A stretch of 18,220 nt of DNA from VFMC01 sp039796935 (GTDB taxonomy: Bacteria > Actinomycetota > Acidimicrobiia > Acidimicrobiales > Ilumatobacteraceae), in assembly GCA_039796935.1 (NCBI GenBank), contig JBDKIV010000267.1:1-18220 (forward strand). The letters run 5' to 3'. Shown piece by piece: positions 1-8,028 of this stretch (its first letter is position 1; each line of letters opens with the position of its first letter). Position numbers and translations under genes: made by a program. The notes beneath the pieces were generated by a model, which was given only the letters and a program-made list of their open reading frames with translations, did no database searches and had not been told where the DNA came from.

Positions 1-299
1 GTGGTGGCGAGGCCAAGCGCGTCGCTCTGGCTCGCTCGCTCGCACCGTCGCCGCCGGTCCTGCTGCTCGACGAGCCGCTCACCGGGCTCGACCGTGACCT
101 CCGAGACCGCTTGGCGGTCGACCTGGCACGTCTTCTCCGGGTGACGCACACGGCGGCGCTCGTGGTCACCCATGATCCGCACGAGGCAGCACTCGTGGCA
201 GACCGGACAGTGACGCTCGGAGCTGCCGGATCGCCGAGCGAGGCATCCGGTCGCAGTTCGACCGCGGTTCGACCGGGACAACCGGGAACCAGGCCCTAG
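1..299 (+). CDS. ABC transporter ATP-binding protein, C-terminal part (5' end outside window)
   Basis: This is the 3' end of an ABC-type ATPase, read in the frame whose first full codon is at position 3. The ABC signature (SGGEAKRVALARSL), the Walker B segment (VLLLDEPLTGLD, with D-loop) and the H-loop (VVTHDPHEAALVADR) are all visible in order. The Walker A and Q-loop must lie upstream of the window. Only about 30 residues follow the H-loop, so there is no TOBE-type regulatory domain. The short form and the sequence around the H-loop resemble importer ATPases of the ThiQ/CysA/PotA group. The substrate cannot be told from this fragment. The stop lies 12 bases before the oxidoreductase gene, so the two may be co-transcribed. 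Family assignment is firm; specificity is unknown. Confidence 0.9.
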   Translation, partial: GGEAKRVALARSLAPSPPVLLLDEPLTGLDRDLRDRLAVDLARLLRVTHTAALVVTHDPHEAALVADRTVTLGAAGSPSEASGRSSTAVRPGQPGTRP

Positions 300-311
300 A
301 GTCCACAGCCG

Positions 312-1388
312 ATGACCGGCGAGAAGCAGCTGAGGATCGGATTCCTGGGGGCAGGACTGATCGCCACCTATCACTCGAAGAGCCTCCGGCGGAGTGGGGC
401 CGAGCAGGAGTGCGGGGTGGTCCGGGCCGGCGTGTTCGACCCCGACCCGGACCGGGCCGAGGCGTTCGCTGCCGCATCGGGGCACCACGTGTGCGCCAGT
501 GAGGACGAGGTCCTCGACTCGTGCGACGCGGTCTACATCTGCACATGGACCAGCGAGCATCCGCGGATGGTCGAGGCAGCGGCGCTCCGTGGGCTCGGCG
601 TGTTCTGTGAGAAGCCGCTCGCGGTCGACCTCGCCGCAGCGACCCGCACGGCCAGGGCCGTGAGGGCTGCCGGGGTGACGAACCAGGTGGGCCTCGTGCT
701 CCGCCACTCACCCGCCTACCTGTGGGCGCGGCACCTGGTGACGGAACCGGAGGCCGGGCGTGTGATGACGGTCGTCTTCCGCGACGACCAGTTCATCCCG
801 ACTCAGGGTCACTACGCCTCGACCTGGCGGGCCGATCGGGCTCGTGCCGGGGCAGGGACGATGCTCGAGCACAGCATCCACGATGTCGACATGCTCCGCT
901 TCGTCGTCGGTGACATCGCCCGCATCAGCGCGACCACCGCCAACTTCCACGGACATGCGGGCATCGAGGACGTCGCCAGCGCGGTCATCGCGTTCCGCAC
1001 CGGCGCGACGGGAACACTCACCAGCGTCTGGCACGACAACCTCGCTCGGCCGAGCCTGCGTCGTGTCGAGGTCTTCTGCGAACGCCGCCACATCGTCATC
1101 GAGGGGGACGACTGGCTCGGGCCGGTGCGCTGGACCGACGCGGACGGCACCGAGGGGCTCCTCGAGGGGCCGAGCCTGATCGGCGCAACGGCGACGATGA
1201 TCGACGGGACGCAGGGTGCGGCGGGACGCCACAATCCCGACGGCGCATTCGTGCGAGCGGTCGCGGCAGGTACCGCTGCGTCGCCCGACATGACGGTCGC
1301 CCTCGAGGCCCACCGAGTCGTCGACGCGATCTACCGATCGGCCGCGGCCGGAGGGTCGGCCGTCGACGTGGAGCAGGGTGATGACTGA
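312..1388 (+). CDS. Gfo/Idh/MocA family NAD(P)-dependent oxidoreductase
   Basis: This 358-residue protein has the usual length for the glucose-fructose oxidoreductase/inositol dehydrogenase/MocA family. The N-terminal Rossmann fold shows GFLGAGLIA at residues 10-18 for dinucleotide binding. The family Glu-Lys-Pro triad is at residues 100-102 (CEKPLAVD). The C-terminal domain carries EHSIHDVDMLR, with His187, His190 and Asp191 in the place of the catalytic histidine motif. Such enzymes oxidise or reduce sugars, inositols and related hydroxy compounds; the substrate here cannot be read from the sequence. The ATG start follows the ABC ATPase stop by 12 bases and has no strong Shine-Dalgarno, which suggests coupling to the gene before it. 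Its stop overlaps the start of the acetyltransferase. With the transporter ATPase it may form a small uptake-and-catabolism operon (inference). Confidence 0.92.
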   Translation: MTGEKQLRIGFLGAGLIATYHSKSLRRSGAEQECGVVRAGVFDPDPDRAEAFAAASGHHVCASEDEVLDSCDAVYICTWTSEHPRMVEAAALRGLGVFCEKPLAVDLAAATRTARAVRAAGVTNQVGLVLRHSPAYLWARHLVTEPEAGRVMTVVFRDDQFIPTQGHYASTWRADRARAGAGTMLEHSIHDVDMLRFVVGDIARISATTANFHGHAGIEDVASAVIAFRTGATGTLTSVWHDNLARPSLRRVEVFCERRHIVIEGDDWLGPVRWTDADGTEGLLEGPSLIGATATMIDGTQGAAGRHNPDGAFVRAVAAGTAASPDMTVALEAHRVVDAIYRSAAAGGSAVDVEQGDD

Positions 1389-1836
1389 GCGCTCCTGGCG
1401 CGTGACGGCGATCACGACCGATCGAACCCACGCGATCCGCCGCGCCGTCCTACGGGCCGACACGCCCACCAAGGAGGTCCGCTTCGCCGAGGACGACCTG
1501 CCCGGCGTGGTGCATCTCGGGGCCCTCGAGGACGGACAGCTCATCGCCACGAGCACCTGGATCCCGAGGGAGTCGCATCTTCGGCCGGGAGTGCCGGCCG
1601 TCCAGCTCCGAGGCATGGCGACGCTGCAGAGCGCGCAGAGCCGCGGAGTCGGGGCGTCACTCGTCGCAGCGGGACTCGACCATGCCCGCTCGATCGGGGC
1701 CGAGCTCGTGTGGGCCAACGCTCGCGATGCGGCACTCGCGTTCTACGTGCGCGAAGGGTTCTCGGTGGTCGGCGACGGATTCGTCGATGCGGCCACGCAG
1801 CTCCCCCACCATGTGGTGATCATCTCGCTGGCCTGA
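1381..1836 (+). CDS. GNAT-family N-acetyltransferase
   Basis: A 151-residue single-domain GNAT protein. The acetyl-CoA-binding motif A is visible as a beta strand (QLRGMATLQ) followed by QSRGVGASLVAAGLDHA, which contains the Q/R-x-x-G-x-G pyrophosphate-binding loop. It is followed by LVWANARDAALAFYVREGF, the typical motif B with a Tyr that acts as general acid in many members. The substrate is unknown. I chose ATG at 1381, which overlaps the oxidoreductase stop by 8 bases; a GTG at 1378 is in frame and would add one residue. The overlap indicates translation from the same mRNA as the oxidoreductase. Confidence 0.88.
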   Translation: MTERSWRVTAITTDRTHAIRRAVLRADTPTKEVRFAEDDLPGVVHLGALEDGQLIATSTWIPRESHLRPGVPAVQLRGMATLQSAQSRGVGASLVAAGLDHARSIGAELVWANARDAALAFYVREGFSVVGDGFVDAATQLPHHVVIISLA

Positions 1837-1886
1837 TCGGGTCGCTGCTTTCCGAATCTCGGGAGCCGCTGCGTGTCATTCGATGC

Positions 1887-2171
1887 ATGACCCTCATCGA
1901 TCCCGTCGCTGCCCGACGCGCCGCACTGTTGCGTGCGCAGGCCACCCGAGTTCGTCGCGTTGCGAACGAACTCGGGGCGTCCCCTGCCCTCGAACTGCAC
2001 CGGCGGTCGCTGACGGACGTCTGGCAGGGGCCGGTCGCGCAGCGATGCCTCGACGATCTCGTCCTCGTCCGGCGCCGGCTCGAGTCGGCGAGCGACTCGC
2101 TCAGAGCGCTCGCCGTCCGGCTCGACCGACTTGCCGAACAGGCCGAATCGCAGGTGCTCGGCACCCGGTGA
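1887..2171 (+). CDS. WXG100-like small helical protein
   Basis: A 94-residue, almost entirely helical protein rich in Ala, Arg and Leu, with no signal peptide or membrane segment. It has a first helix (about residues 5-30), a turn with Trp46-Gln47-Gly48, and a second long helix (about 50-88). Length, helix-turn-helix layout and the position of W-x-G match the WXG100 (ESAT-6/CFP-10) family of type VII secretion substrates. I see no clear C-terminal YxxxD/E export signal. The start is the only in-frame ATG after the preceding gene; no good Shine-Dalgarno is present. Its TGA overlaps the GTG of the next gene (GTGA), so the pair should be translated together. No type VII ATPase or membrane component lies in the window. 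The family call is a structural resemblance, not a firm assignment. Confidence 0.65.
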   Translation: MTLIDPVAARRAALLRAQATRVRRVANELGASPALELHRRSLTDVWQGPVAQRCLDDLVLVRRRLESASDSLRALAVRLDRLAEQAESQVLGTR

Positions 2172-3952
2172 GCGTCTTCGTCGGCTTCGATCCGGAACGG
2201 CTCGCACAGCTTCGTCAGGCCATGGTCGCTGCGTCCGTCCACCTCAGGGCGGTGGCGGCGCGCCATCAGGACGACCTCGAGCTCGGTGACACCGCACGAG
2301 TGCTCTCGGACGTTCGGCGCCTGCTCGACTCGACCTGGATCCCGATCATCGGACGAATCCTCACCAGCCAGGCGATCTCCGGCTACCGCCCCATCGATGC
2401 CGGTGCGGTCCCGGCACCCTGGTCGCGTCAACCGGACCCGTTGGGCCCACGCGCCGACCGCCGCGAGGCAGCGGCGATCGCAGCCGACAGTGCGTGGGAC
2501 CGTGTCGATCTCGAGCGCCTGGTCGAGGCGCTCGCACGCATCGCCCGTGATCCCGACGCGGTCACGGCCTTCCGAGTGGCCATGTCGCGCGACGACTGGA
2601 TCGCCCTGATCGACCGGGTGGGGCACGAGTACCTGACCGCCGCCCATCTCTCCGTCGAGGATGCGGGCAACCGCGAGCTCCGCCGCCGGATGATCGCTGC
2701 GGACGAGGCCGCCGCACTCCTCGCCCTGCTGCTGCGCGGCCAGCACACCGGACACCTCCCATGGCGACCGGAACTGCTCCATCAGGTCGAGCCCTTCGCC
2801 GCGGCGCTCGTCGTCCGCCACCTCGATCTCGATGCGTCGACGCTCGCCGACACCGCGGACCGGCTGCTGCTGCGCTGGTACCAAGGCCGACCCGACGGAG
2901 ACCGATTCGCGGACGGACATCGATCGGGGCCCAACACCGGCGACCTGCTCGTGCCCCTGTTGATCGCCGAGCCAGCTGCGGCCACGGCCTTCCTGCAGCA
3001 GGCCAGCCACCATCCAGGCATCGTGTTCATGAGCGCCCAGGATCAGCGACTGGTGCGCGCGTTGCTGGTGGTCGGCACGGCACCGCCTCGAGTTGGTCCG
3101 AGCACGGCGGGCACGATCCTGCCTGCGCTGCTCAGGTGGTCGGGCGAGGCACGTCGACGGGCGATGCCCCACGACGGCGGCACCCCCGACGGCGCCGCGT
3201 ACCTCGCCGAGGCGTCGGCGCCGTGGTTGCTGTACTTCGGGCGCCGGGCGAGCGAATGGGGTTGGAGCGGGCCAGAGGCCGACCGGGCGTTGCGAGATCT
3301 CATCGACGACGAGCGGGCGATGGAGCAGCTGACTTCAGCAATGGCCGGTTGGCGCCGATCGTTGACGACGACCCCGCTGACCGACCGCGAGGGACGGGTC
3401 GACCTCGAGACCCTGCTCGATCTGTCGACCATGTTCGCCCAGCTCCAACTGGCGTTTCGCGACGAGGAGATCGACGACGACGCCGCCGGACGGTTCTGGC
3501 TCGAGGTGACGCTGTTCACCGGGACCCTGGTCGCATCGGCGGCCATGTCGGGCGGGTTCCTCGCGTCGGTCGGGACCGACCTGGCGCTGACGGTGGCGAG
3601 CGCCACGGGCGCCGCAGCGCTCGGACGATTCGGGGTGGCGACCTCGGCCGAGCGGTCCCAACGTCAAGCCGCCGCCAGGTTCGGCTCACGGAGCGCCGAT
3701 GTGGCCGTGATCGCTGTGGTGAGCGCCGTGGGTCAACTGATCGACGACGGCCGATTGCCAGTGCACACGCTCGACCGGCTTCGGCTGCCGGCCGCCACCG
3801 AGGCCGAGTGCACGTCGACCGTCGTCGCCGATCGCCTCGCCGCCTTCGTCTCGTCGCTCGAACCGCTCACCGACGCAACCACCTTCAACGCACTGACCGC
3901 AGTGATGACTGCGTTCGTCAATCCGTCGTCGGCGCGCCAGGCCTGCAGGTGA
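2168..3952 (+). CDS. Large protein of unknown function, partner of the WXG100-like gene
   Basis: I do not recognise a catalytic family in this 594-residue protein. It starts at a GTG that overlaps the preceding stop by four bases. The first 70 residues are helical (GFDPERLAQLRQAMV onward) and look like another ESX-type helical hairpin, but with W57-I-P in place of W-x-G. The middle is alpha-helical and rich in Ala, Leu and Arg. About residues 440-495 form a Gly/Ala-rich hydrophobic stretch (FWLEVTLFTGTLVASAAMSG and beyond) that could insert into or lie on a membrane. No signal peptide, nuclease, protease or toxin motif is visible. The arrangement of a WXG100-like gene followed by a large helical protein is like actinobacterial type VII-associated pairs such as those with DUF6571 proteins; that comparison is from memory and unverified. 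Coding status is supported by the overlap and by continuous actinobacterial-style codon use. Confidence 0.8.
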   Translation: MSVFVGFDPERLAQLRQAMVAASVHLRAVAARHQDDLELGDTARVLSDVRRLLDSTWIPIIGRILTSQAISGYRPIDAGAVPAPWSRQPDPLGPRADRREAAAIAADSAWDRVDLERLVEALARIARDPDAVTAFRVAMSRDDWIALIDRVGHEYLTAAHLSVEDAGNRELRRRMIAADEAAALLALLLRGQHTGHLPWRPELLHQVEPFAAALVVRHLDLDASTLADTADRLLLRWYQGRPDGDRFADGHRSGPNTGDLLVPLLIAEPAAATAFLQQASHHPGIVFMSAQDQRLVRALLVVGTAPPRVGPSTAGTILPALLRWSGEARRRAMPHDGGTPDGAAYLAEASAPWLLYFGRRASEWGWSGPEADRALRDLIDDERAMEQLTSAMAGWRRSLTTTPLTDREGRVDLETLLDLSTMFAQLQLAFRDEEIDDDAAGRFWLEVTLFTGTLVASAAMSGGFLASVGTDLALTVASATGAAALGRFGVATSAERSQRQAAARFGSRSADVAVIAVVSAVGQLIDDGRLPVHTLDRLRLPAATEAECTSTVVADRLAAFVSSLEPLTDATTFNALTAVMTAFVNPSSARQACR

Positions 3953-3975
3953 CCGACGGTCCGGTCGTCAGCGGC

Positions 3976-5583
3976 TCACGGAACCGGGATCGTCGTGCGC
4001 AACAGCACCGTGCTACCCGCTGTCACCTCGACCACGAGGTCGAGTCGCCATTGCCCGGTGTACGGGAAGGTGATCACGCCGGTGTAGTGGTTCGATCCGA
4101 TGAGGGTCAACTCGACCGGAGCGGCCGGGATGTCCCGCTCGGGCAGAGCCACCCGCGCCGTGGCAGCGACGATCGGCGTGAGGCTCCCGCCGGGAGGTGT
4201 GAGCACGACGTGCACCTCGTTGGTGCCGACTCGGCCAGGGGTGACCGTCACGTCGGCGAGCACCCCGGCTTCGGTGATCGCCGTGTTGAACACCTGCGAC
4301 TTGGCCACTGCGACGGGCGGCAGATCGAGCATGGCCGCCGTCACGCCCAGCACGAGCAGGCCGACCACTGCCTCGGCTGCGACGGTCCGCCGCAACGAGG
4401 CAGCACCCGATGCCCTGAGGAGCCACCGCGACACGCCACCGAGCGCCACGAGCACGGCGACGATCGAGACCTTCACCAGGAGGCGGCGACCCCAGTCGGT
4501 CTCGGTGATCGCATCGAGGCCGCCAGCCAGTTCGATGGCCTGCAGCGTTCCGGTGACGACGATGACCGGGACGGCCACCGTGGCGATGGTCGAGAATCGC
4601 CGCACCACGGCCTCACCCTCGGTGTCGCGGAACCATGCCCGCCCACCCAGCGTGAACAGCACCAGCCCACCGAGCCACACCACGACGAAACCGAAGTGCA
4701 CGCCGTCGAGCACTTGCCACAGGGCCGCCGGTGTCGCCGCCGACGGGTGACCCGCAGCGGGGAACGTCATGACGAGCCCGATGGAGACCGCCACTGCCGC
4801 CGATTGCCACCACGACGACGATCGACGACGAGCGGTGGCGAGCACGGCGACGGACAACGCCGACAGCACCAGCCGCACGAGCAGGAACCGGCCCGTGCGC
4901 GTGGAGGCCACCTTGCCCCAGGCATCCGCCGAGAACGCGTCGCCGAGCGATCCTCCGACCGCCGCCGCGGCATACAGCCCGTAGGCGGCGAGCGCTGCCA
5001 TCACCGTGAGGACGGCGCCGGTGACCACCAGTCGCCGGGATGCCGACGATGCGTCGAGTTGCGACGGTGCCAACGCGGCGAACATCCCGGCACCGACGAA
5101 CAAGACCATGCCGACGAAGGCGACGAATCGAGCGATGTCGGTCAACAGGCCCACGGTCGGGTCGCCGGCTGCATCACCGCTCACCCGGTCGAGGAGACCT
5201 GCGCCATCGCCGGTCGAGGTGCCGACCTGAAAACTGAATGCCCCGTCGATCACATGACCGTCGAGCGAGGTGACGCGCCAGACCACGGCATAGGTCCCGT
5301 CGTCGAGTTCGGGAACCGGGGCGCTGACGATCGAACCGTCACCGCCGACCGCCACCGCCTCGCCGACCTCGATGCGCTCGGCGGTGTCATCGAAGAGATC
5401 GATCGATGCGAGCGTCGACTCGATCGGCTCGTCGAAGTCGAGCACGATCGTGTCGGGTCCCTCGGCCAGGACCGAACTCGCAGCGGGGATGCTGTTGTCG
5501 AGCCCCGCATGCGCCCCGGCGAAGCCGGGGAACGCGATCAGCACCCCGAGCGTCGCGACGACCAGCGCAGCGGCGCGTCTCAC
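3976..5583 (-). CDS. CopC-CopD fusion, copper-binding/transport membrane protein
   Basis: A 535-residue fusion of a periplasmic CopC domain to a CopD membrane domain. A signal peptide (residues 1-24, ending AGA) would leave His25 as the mature N-terminus. With Asp108 and His110 (SLDGHV), it recreates the His1/Asp/His Cu(II) site known from CopC. No Met/His-rich Cu(I) loop is seen. About eight membrane spans follow between residues 145 and 410, including the conserved GHPSAA and DGVHFGFVVVWLGG segments of CopD. The last 125 residues are an extra-membrane beta-rich domain (VTPGRVGTNEVHVVLTPPGG and on). The family takes up copper or handles it in the envelope. The GTG start overlaps the previous gene's TGA (GTGA), so it is translated with it, at the end of the btu operon. 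It ends 23 bases from the converging unknown gene. Confidence 0.88.
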   Translation of the reverse strand: MRRAAALVVATLGVLIAFPGFAGAHAGLDNSIPAASSVLAEGPDTIVLDFDEPIESTLASIDLFDDTAERIEVGEAVAVGGDGSIVSAPVPELDDGTYAVVWRVTSLDGHVIDGAFSFQVGTSTGDGAGLLDRVSGDAAGDPTVGLLTDIARFVAFVGMVLFVGAGMFAALAPSQLDASSASRRLVVTGAVLTVMAALAAYGLYAAAAVGGSLGDAFSADAWGKVASTRTGRFLLVRLVLSALSVAVLATARRRSSSWWQSAAVAVSIGLVMTFPAAGHPSAATPAALWQVLDGVHFGFVVVWLGGLVLFTLGGRAWFRDTEGEAVVRRFSTIATVAVPVIVVTGTLQAIELAGGLDAITETDWGRRLLVKVSIVAVLVALGGVSRWLLRASGAASLRRTVAAEAVVGLLVLGVTAAMLDLPPVAVAKSQVFNTAITEAGVLADVTVTPGRVGTNEVHVVLTPPGGSLTPIVAATARVALPERDIPAAPVELTLIGSNHYTGVITFPYTGQWRLDLVVEVTAGSTVLLRTTIPVP

Positions 5584-6257
5584 AGGATGCCTGCCGGTTC
5601 GAGTCCATCGATCACGCCGCGGCCGAGGAGCCAGGCGAGCCGTGCACGTGGCTCGGCAGCGAGCGCCTGGGCCGGGAGACTGGTCAACCCCATCGGCCGC
5701 CGCGCCGCCCACAGCATCTCGGCGCGGATGAGCTCGAGACGCACGTACTCGGCCGGCCACTCGGCCATCGTGTACCCGAGACCGAGATCGGCATGGTGGA
5801 CGTTGACCTCGCGCCAGCGGATGAACGGCAGGTCGCGGATCGGCCGCATTCCTGCGAAGGCCCGTCCCTCGCCCTGCCACGCAGCGCCGCCCACCGTTGC
5901 CCAGCACTGCTCGAGGGCGTAGATGGATGTGCGCACGTCGCGGACCAACTCGCGGGCACTCCGACGCGACCCGGCCTCGATGTCACCGTTGCGCTGCTCG
6001 ACACCGCCCGGGTACTGGTCGGCCACCTCGCCGCGGTCGGCTGCCTCGGTGAGGTGCACGAAGCTGTCGGCGTTGCGGGCGATGTGGGCGAGCACGTGGC
6101 CCACGCTCCAACCGGGCAGTCCCGAAGGGGCGCCGACGGCACCGTCGAGCGTCCCGTCCTCGAGGAGTTGATCGAGGTGGGCCAAGAGTCGCTGGTGTGC
6201 TGCTGCACACCCCTCCACGTCGCGGTCCAGTTGCCGTCCGTCGTCGTCGGCTGTCAT
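5580..6257 (-). CDS. Maleylpyruvate isomerase family (DinB-like, mycothiol-dependent) protein
   Basis: This 225-residue protein belongs to the actinobacterial MDMPI/DinB four-helix family (TIGR03083 type). The N-terminal LPGWSVGHVLAHIARNAD is the family signature and offers His54 and His58; one of these is expected to bind metal. REVNVHHADLGLGY supplies Glu150 and His154, spaced like the Glu/His zinc ligands of the Corynebacterium enzyme. A C-terminal domain follows. Members with known activity use mycothiol as cofactor; most, like this one, have no assigned substrate. The real maleylpyruvate route is not otherwise visible here, so the literal isomerase name should not be taken as function. 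It begins 26 bases after btuD and its TGA overlaps the copCD start, placing it inside the riboswitch-led operon. No clear Shine-Dalgarno precedes the ATG. Confidence 0.85.
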   Translation of the reverse strand: MTADDDGRQLDRDVEGCAAAHQRLLAHLDQLLEDGTLDGAVGAPSGLPGWSVGHVLAHIARNADSFVHLTEAADRGEVADQYPGGVEQRNGDIEAGSRRSARELVRDVRTSIYALEQCWATVGGAAWQGEGRAFAGMRPIRDLPFIRWREVNVHHADLGLGYTMAEWPAEYVRLELIRAEMLWAARRPMGLTSLPAQALAAEPRARLAWLLGRGVIDGLEPAGIL

Positions 6258-6283
6258 CGGCACGAACGCTACCCGCGGCGACG

Positions 6284-7066
6284 TCAGTCGACGGAGGTGC
6301 GGCGCGGCACGACGACGACCGTGCCGTCGGTCTCGTGGTGGACGGTCACGCTCACCCCGTAGAACTCGCTGAGTGTCTCGGTTCGCAACACCTGCGACGC
6401 CGAACCACTGGCCACGACGTGACCGCGGTGGAGCAGCGTCAGCCGATCGGCATACAGCCCGGCGAGCGTGAGGTCGTGCATGGCGCTCACCACGGTCAAG
6501 CCGTGCTCTCGGCGAAGACGATCGACCAGCTCGAGGGCCTGCTGCTGGTGACCGATGTCGAGTGCGCTGGTCGGTTCGTCGAGGAGCAGGATGGGCGCCT
6601 CCTGGGCGAGCGCCCGGCCGATGACGAGACGTTGACGCTCGCCCCCGCTCATGGTCCCGATGGGCCGACCGGCGAGGTCGTGCATGTCGAGTCGTTCGAG
6701 CACGCTCGCGACCATCGCGCGGTCGTGAGCCGACTCGGCGCCGAAGTACGAGATGTACGGGTTGCGACCGAGCAGCACGTACTCGGCGCCGGTCATGTCG
6801 GCAGGCATCTCGGGCGTCTGCGGGACATACGCCACCAGTTCGGCGCGGCGTCTCGCCGAACGGATCGACAGCGGTGAACCGTCGACCTCGATGGAACCGC
6901 TGTGCTGCACGAGTCCGGCAACAGAACGCAGGATCGACGACTTGCCCGCCCCGTTCGGGCCGATCAGGCACAGCCACTCCCCCGGCCGGACGGTGTCGGT
7001 GAAGGCGGCCAGCGCGTCTCGCTTGCCGTACCGAACCCCGACCTGTCGGAATGCCAGCGAACTCAT
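6284..7066 (-). CDS. btuD: Cobalamin (B12) ABC transporter ATP-binding protein
   Basis: A 260-residue ATPase of the FecE/BtuD/HmuV group. Walker A is GPNGAGKSS (residues 36-44), the Q-loop lies in AYVPQTPEMP, the signature is MSGGERQRLVIGRAL, Walker B is ILLLDEPTSALD, and the H-loop is SAMHDLTLA. It powers import through the adjacent permease. Proteins of this group also serve iron-siderophore and haem uptake. The B12 assignment rests on the cobalamin riboswitch upstream of the operon and on the divergent cob genes, not on the ATPase itself. Its ATG overlaps the btuC stop (ATGA), and the next gene begins 26 bases downstream. Confidence 0.9.
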   Translation of the reverse strand: MSSLAFRQVGVRYGKRDALAAFTDTVRPGEWLCLIGPNGAGKSSILRSVAGLVQHSGSIEVDGSPLSIRSARRRAELVAYVPQTPEMPADMTGAEYVLLGRNPYISYFGAESAHDRAMVASVLERLDMHDLAGRPIGTMSGGERQRLVIGRALAQEAPILLLDEPTSALDIGHQQQALELVDRLRREHGLTVVSAMHDLTLAGLYADRLTLLHRGHVVASGSASQVLRTETLSEFYGVSVTVHHETDGTVVVVPRRTSVD

Positions 7067-8028
7067 GCCGGCCTCCGGGTGCGCAGCACCAGCAGGAAGA
7101 ACGGCGCTCCGAGGAACGCCGTCACCACACCGATCGGGGTCTCGGCGGGATCCTGGAGGACCCGGCCGGGAATGTCGGCGAGGATGAGGAACGCGGCGCC
7201 GATCACCACGCTGAGGGGCAGCAGCAGACGGTACGACGCACCGGCGACCAACCGCACCATGTGCGGGACGACGATCCCGACGAACCCGATGAGCCCGCTG
7301 ACGCTGACCACCGCGGCCGTGCCCATCGTGGCCGCGACCACCACGGCGAGTCTCACCCGCTGCACCTGTGTACCGAGCGCCGCCGCCTCGTCGTCGCCCA
7401 CGCGCAGCACGTCGAGATGACGTCGGTGCATGATCAGCACGACCGAACTGACGATCACGTAGGGCACGACGAGCGTGACGTCACCCCAGGTGGCGGTGCT
7501 GAGGCGGCCGAGGATCCAGCCGTAGACCTCGCGGATCACGTCGTTGTTGCGCTGCAGGACGAAGGTCTGCACGGCAGTGGCCAGCGAGGTCACCGCCACG
7601 CCCGCCAGCACGAGCGTCACTCCACTGCGCGCCGCCCCGAACGATGCACCGACGAGATAGGTGCACAGCACGGCGAGGAGGCCACCCACGAAGGCAGCGA
7701 GCGGGAGCGGATCGACGACCCAGCCCGACGTGGCCGAGCGGCCGACCGCGAACACGATGGTCGCACCGAGCCCTGCGCCGGCGGCGACCCCGAGGAGATA
7801 GGGGTCGACGAGCGGGTTGCGGAACACGCCCTGGTAGCTCGCACCGGCGAGCGAGAGCATGGCCCCGACGATGCCCGCCAGCACCACACGCGGGAGACGG
7901 ACGTTCCAGATGATGTTCCACTCGGCACTGCCCCAGTTGCCGGCCGGGCCGATCATCACACCCAGCACCAGCGCGCCGGCCAGCACCGCGATCGCCGCCG
8001 GCAGCCACAGGCGCGACCGGCTCGGCAT
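7063..8028 (-). CDS. btuC: Cobalamin (B12) ABC transporter permease
   Basis: A 321-residue FecCD/BtuC-family permease. It has a first membrane helix right after MPSRSRLW, then RLPRVVLAGIVGAMLSLAGA, the family hallmark QGVFRNPLVDPYLLGVAAGA, many more hydrophobic spans, and the conserved GLIGFVGIVVPHMVRLV that contacts the ATPase. Two copies would form the channel through which BtuF delivers the corrinoid. The best start is ATG at 8028, which shares one base with the btuF stop (TGATG); a TTG at 8031 is in frame but less likely. The stop overlaps the btuD start. Family assignment is firm. Substrate is inferred from the riboswitch and the neighbouring B12 genes. Confidence 0.92.
   Translation of the reverse strand: MPSRSRLWLPAAIAVLAGALVLGVMIGPAGNWGSAEWNIIWNVRLPRVVLAGIVGAMLSLAGASYQGVFRNPLVDPYLLGVAAGAGLGATIVFAVGRSATSGWVVDPLPLAAFVGGLLAVLCTYLVGASFGAARSGVTLVLAGVAVTSLATAVQTFVLQRNNDVIREVYGWILGRLSTATWGDVTLVVPYVIVSSVVLIMHRRHLDVLRVGDDEAAALGTQVQRVRLAVVVAATMGTAAVVSVSGLIGFVGIVVPHMVRLVAGASYRLLLPLSVVIGAAFLILADIPGRVLQDPAETPIGVVTAFLGAPFFLLVLRTRRPA

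Noticed and set aside
1820..3172. A 450-codon minus-strand frame opposite the WXG100-like pair
   Set aside because: Arg/Ser-rich composition with no motif, while the plus-strand pair has a stop-start overlap and sensible helical composition.
3951..3966. GACCG/CGGTC hairpin after the unknown gene as a terminator
   Set aside because: Only 5 bp, no U-tract, and such short hairpins are common by chance at this GC content.
2761..5922. A 1053-codon plus-strand open frame across the unknown gene and copCD
   Set aside because: Its product is low-complexity, rich in Arg, Asp, His and Gly, and shows no family motif. It is opposite the well-supported CopC-CopD gene; long shadow frames are expected at this GC content.
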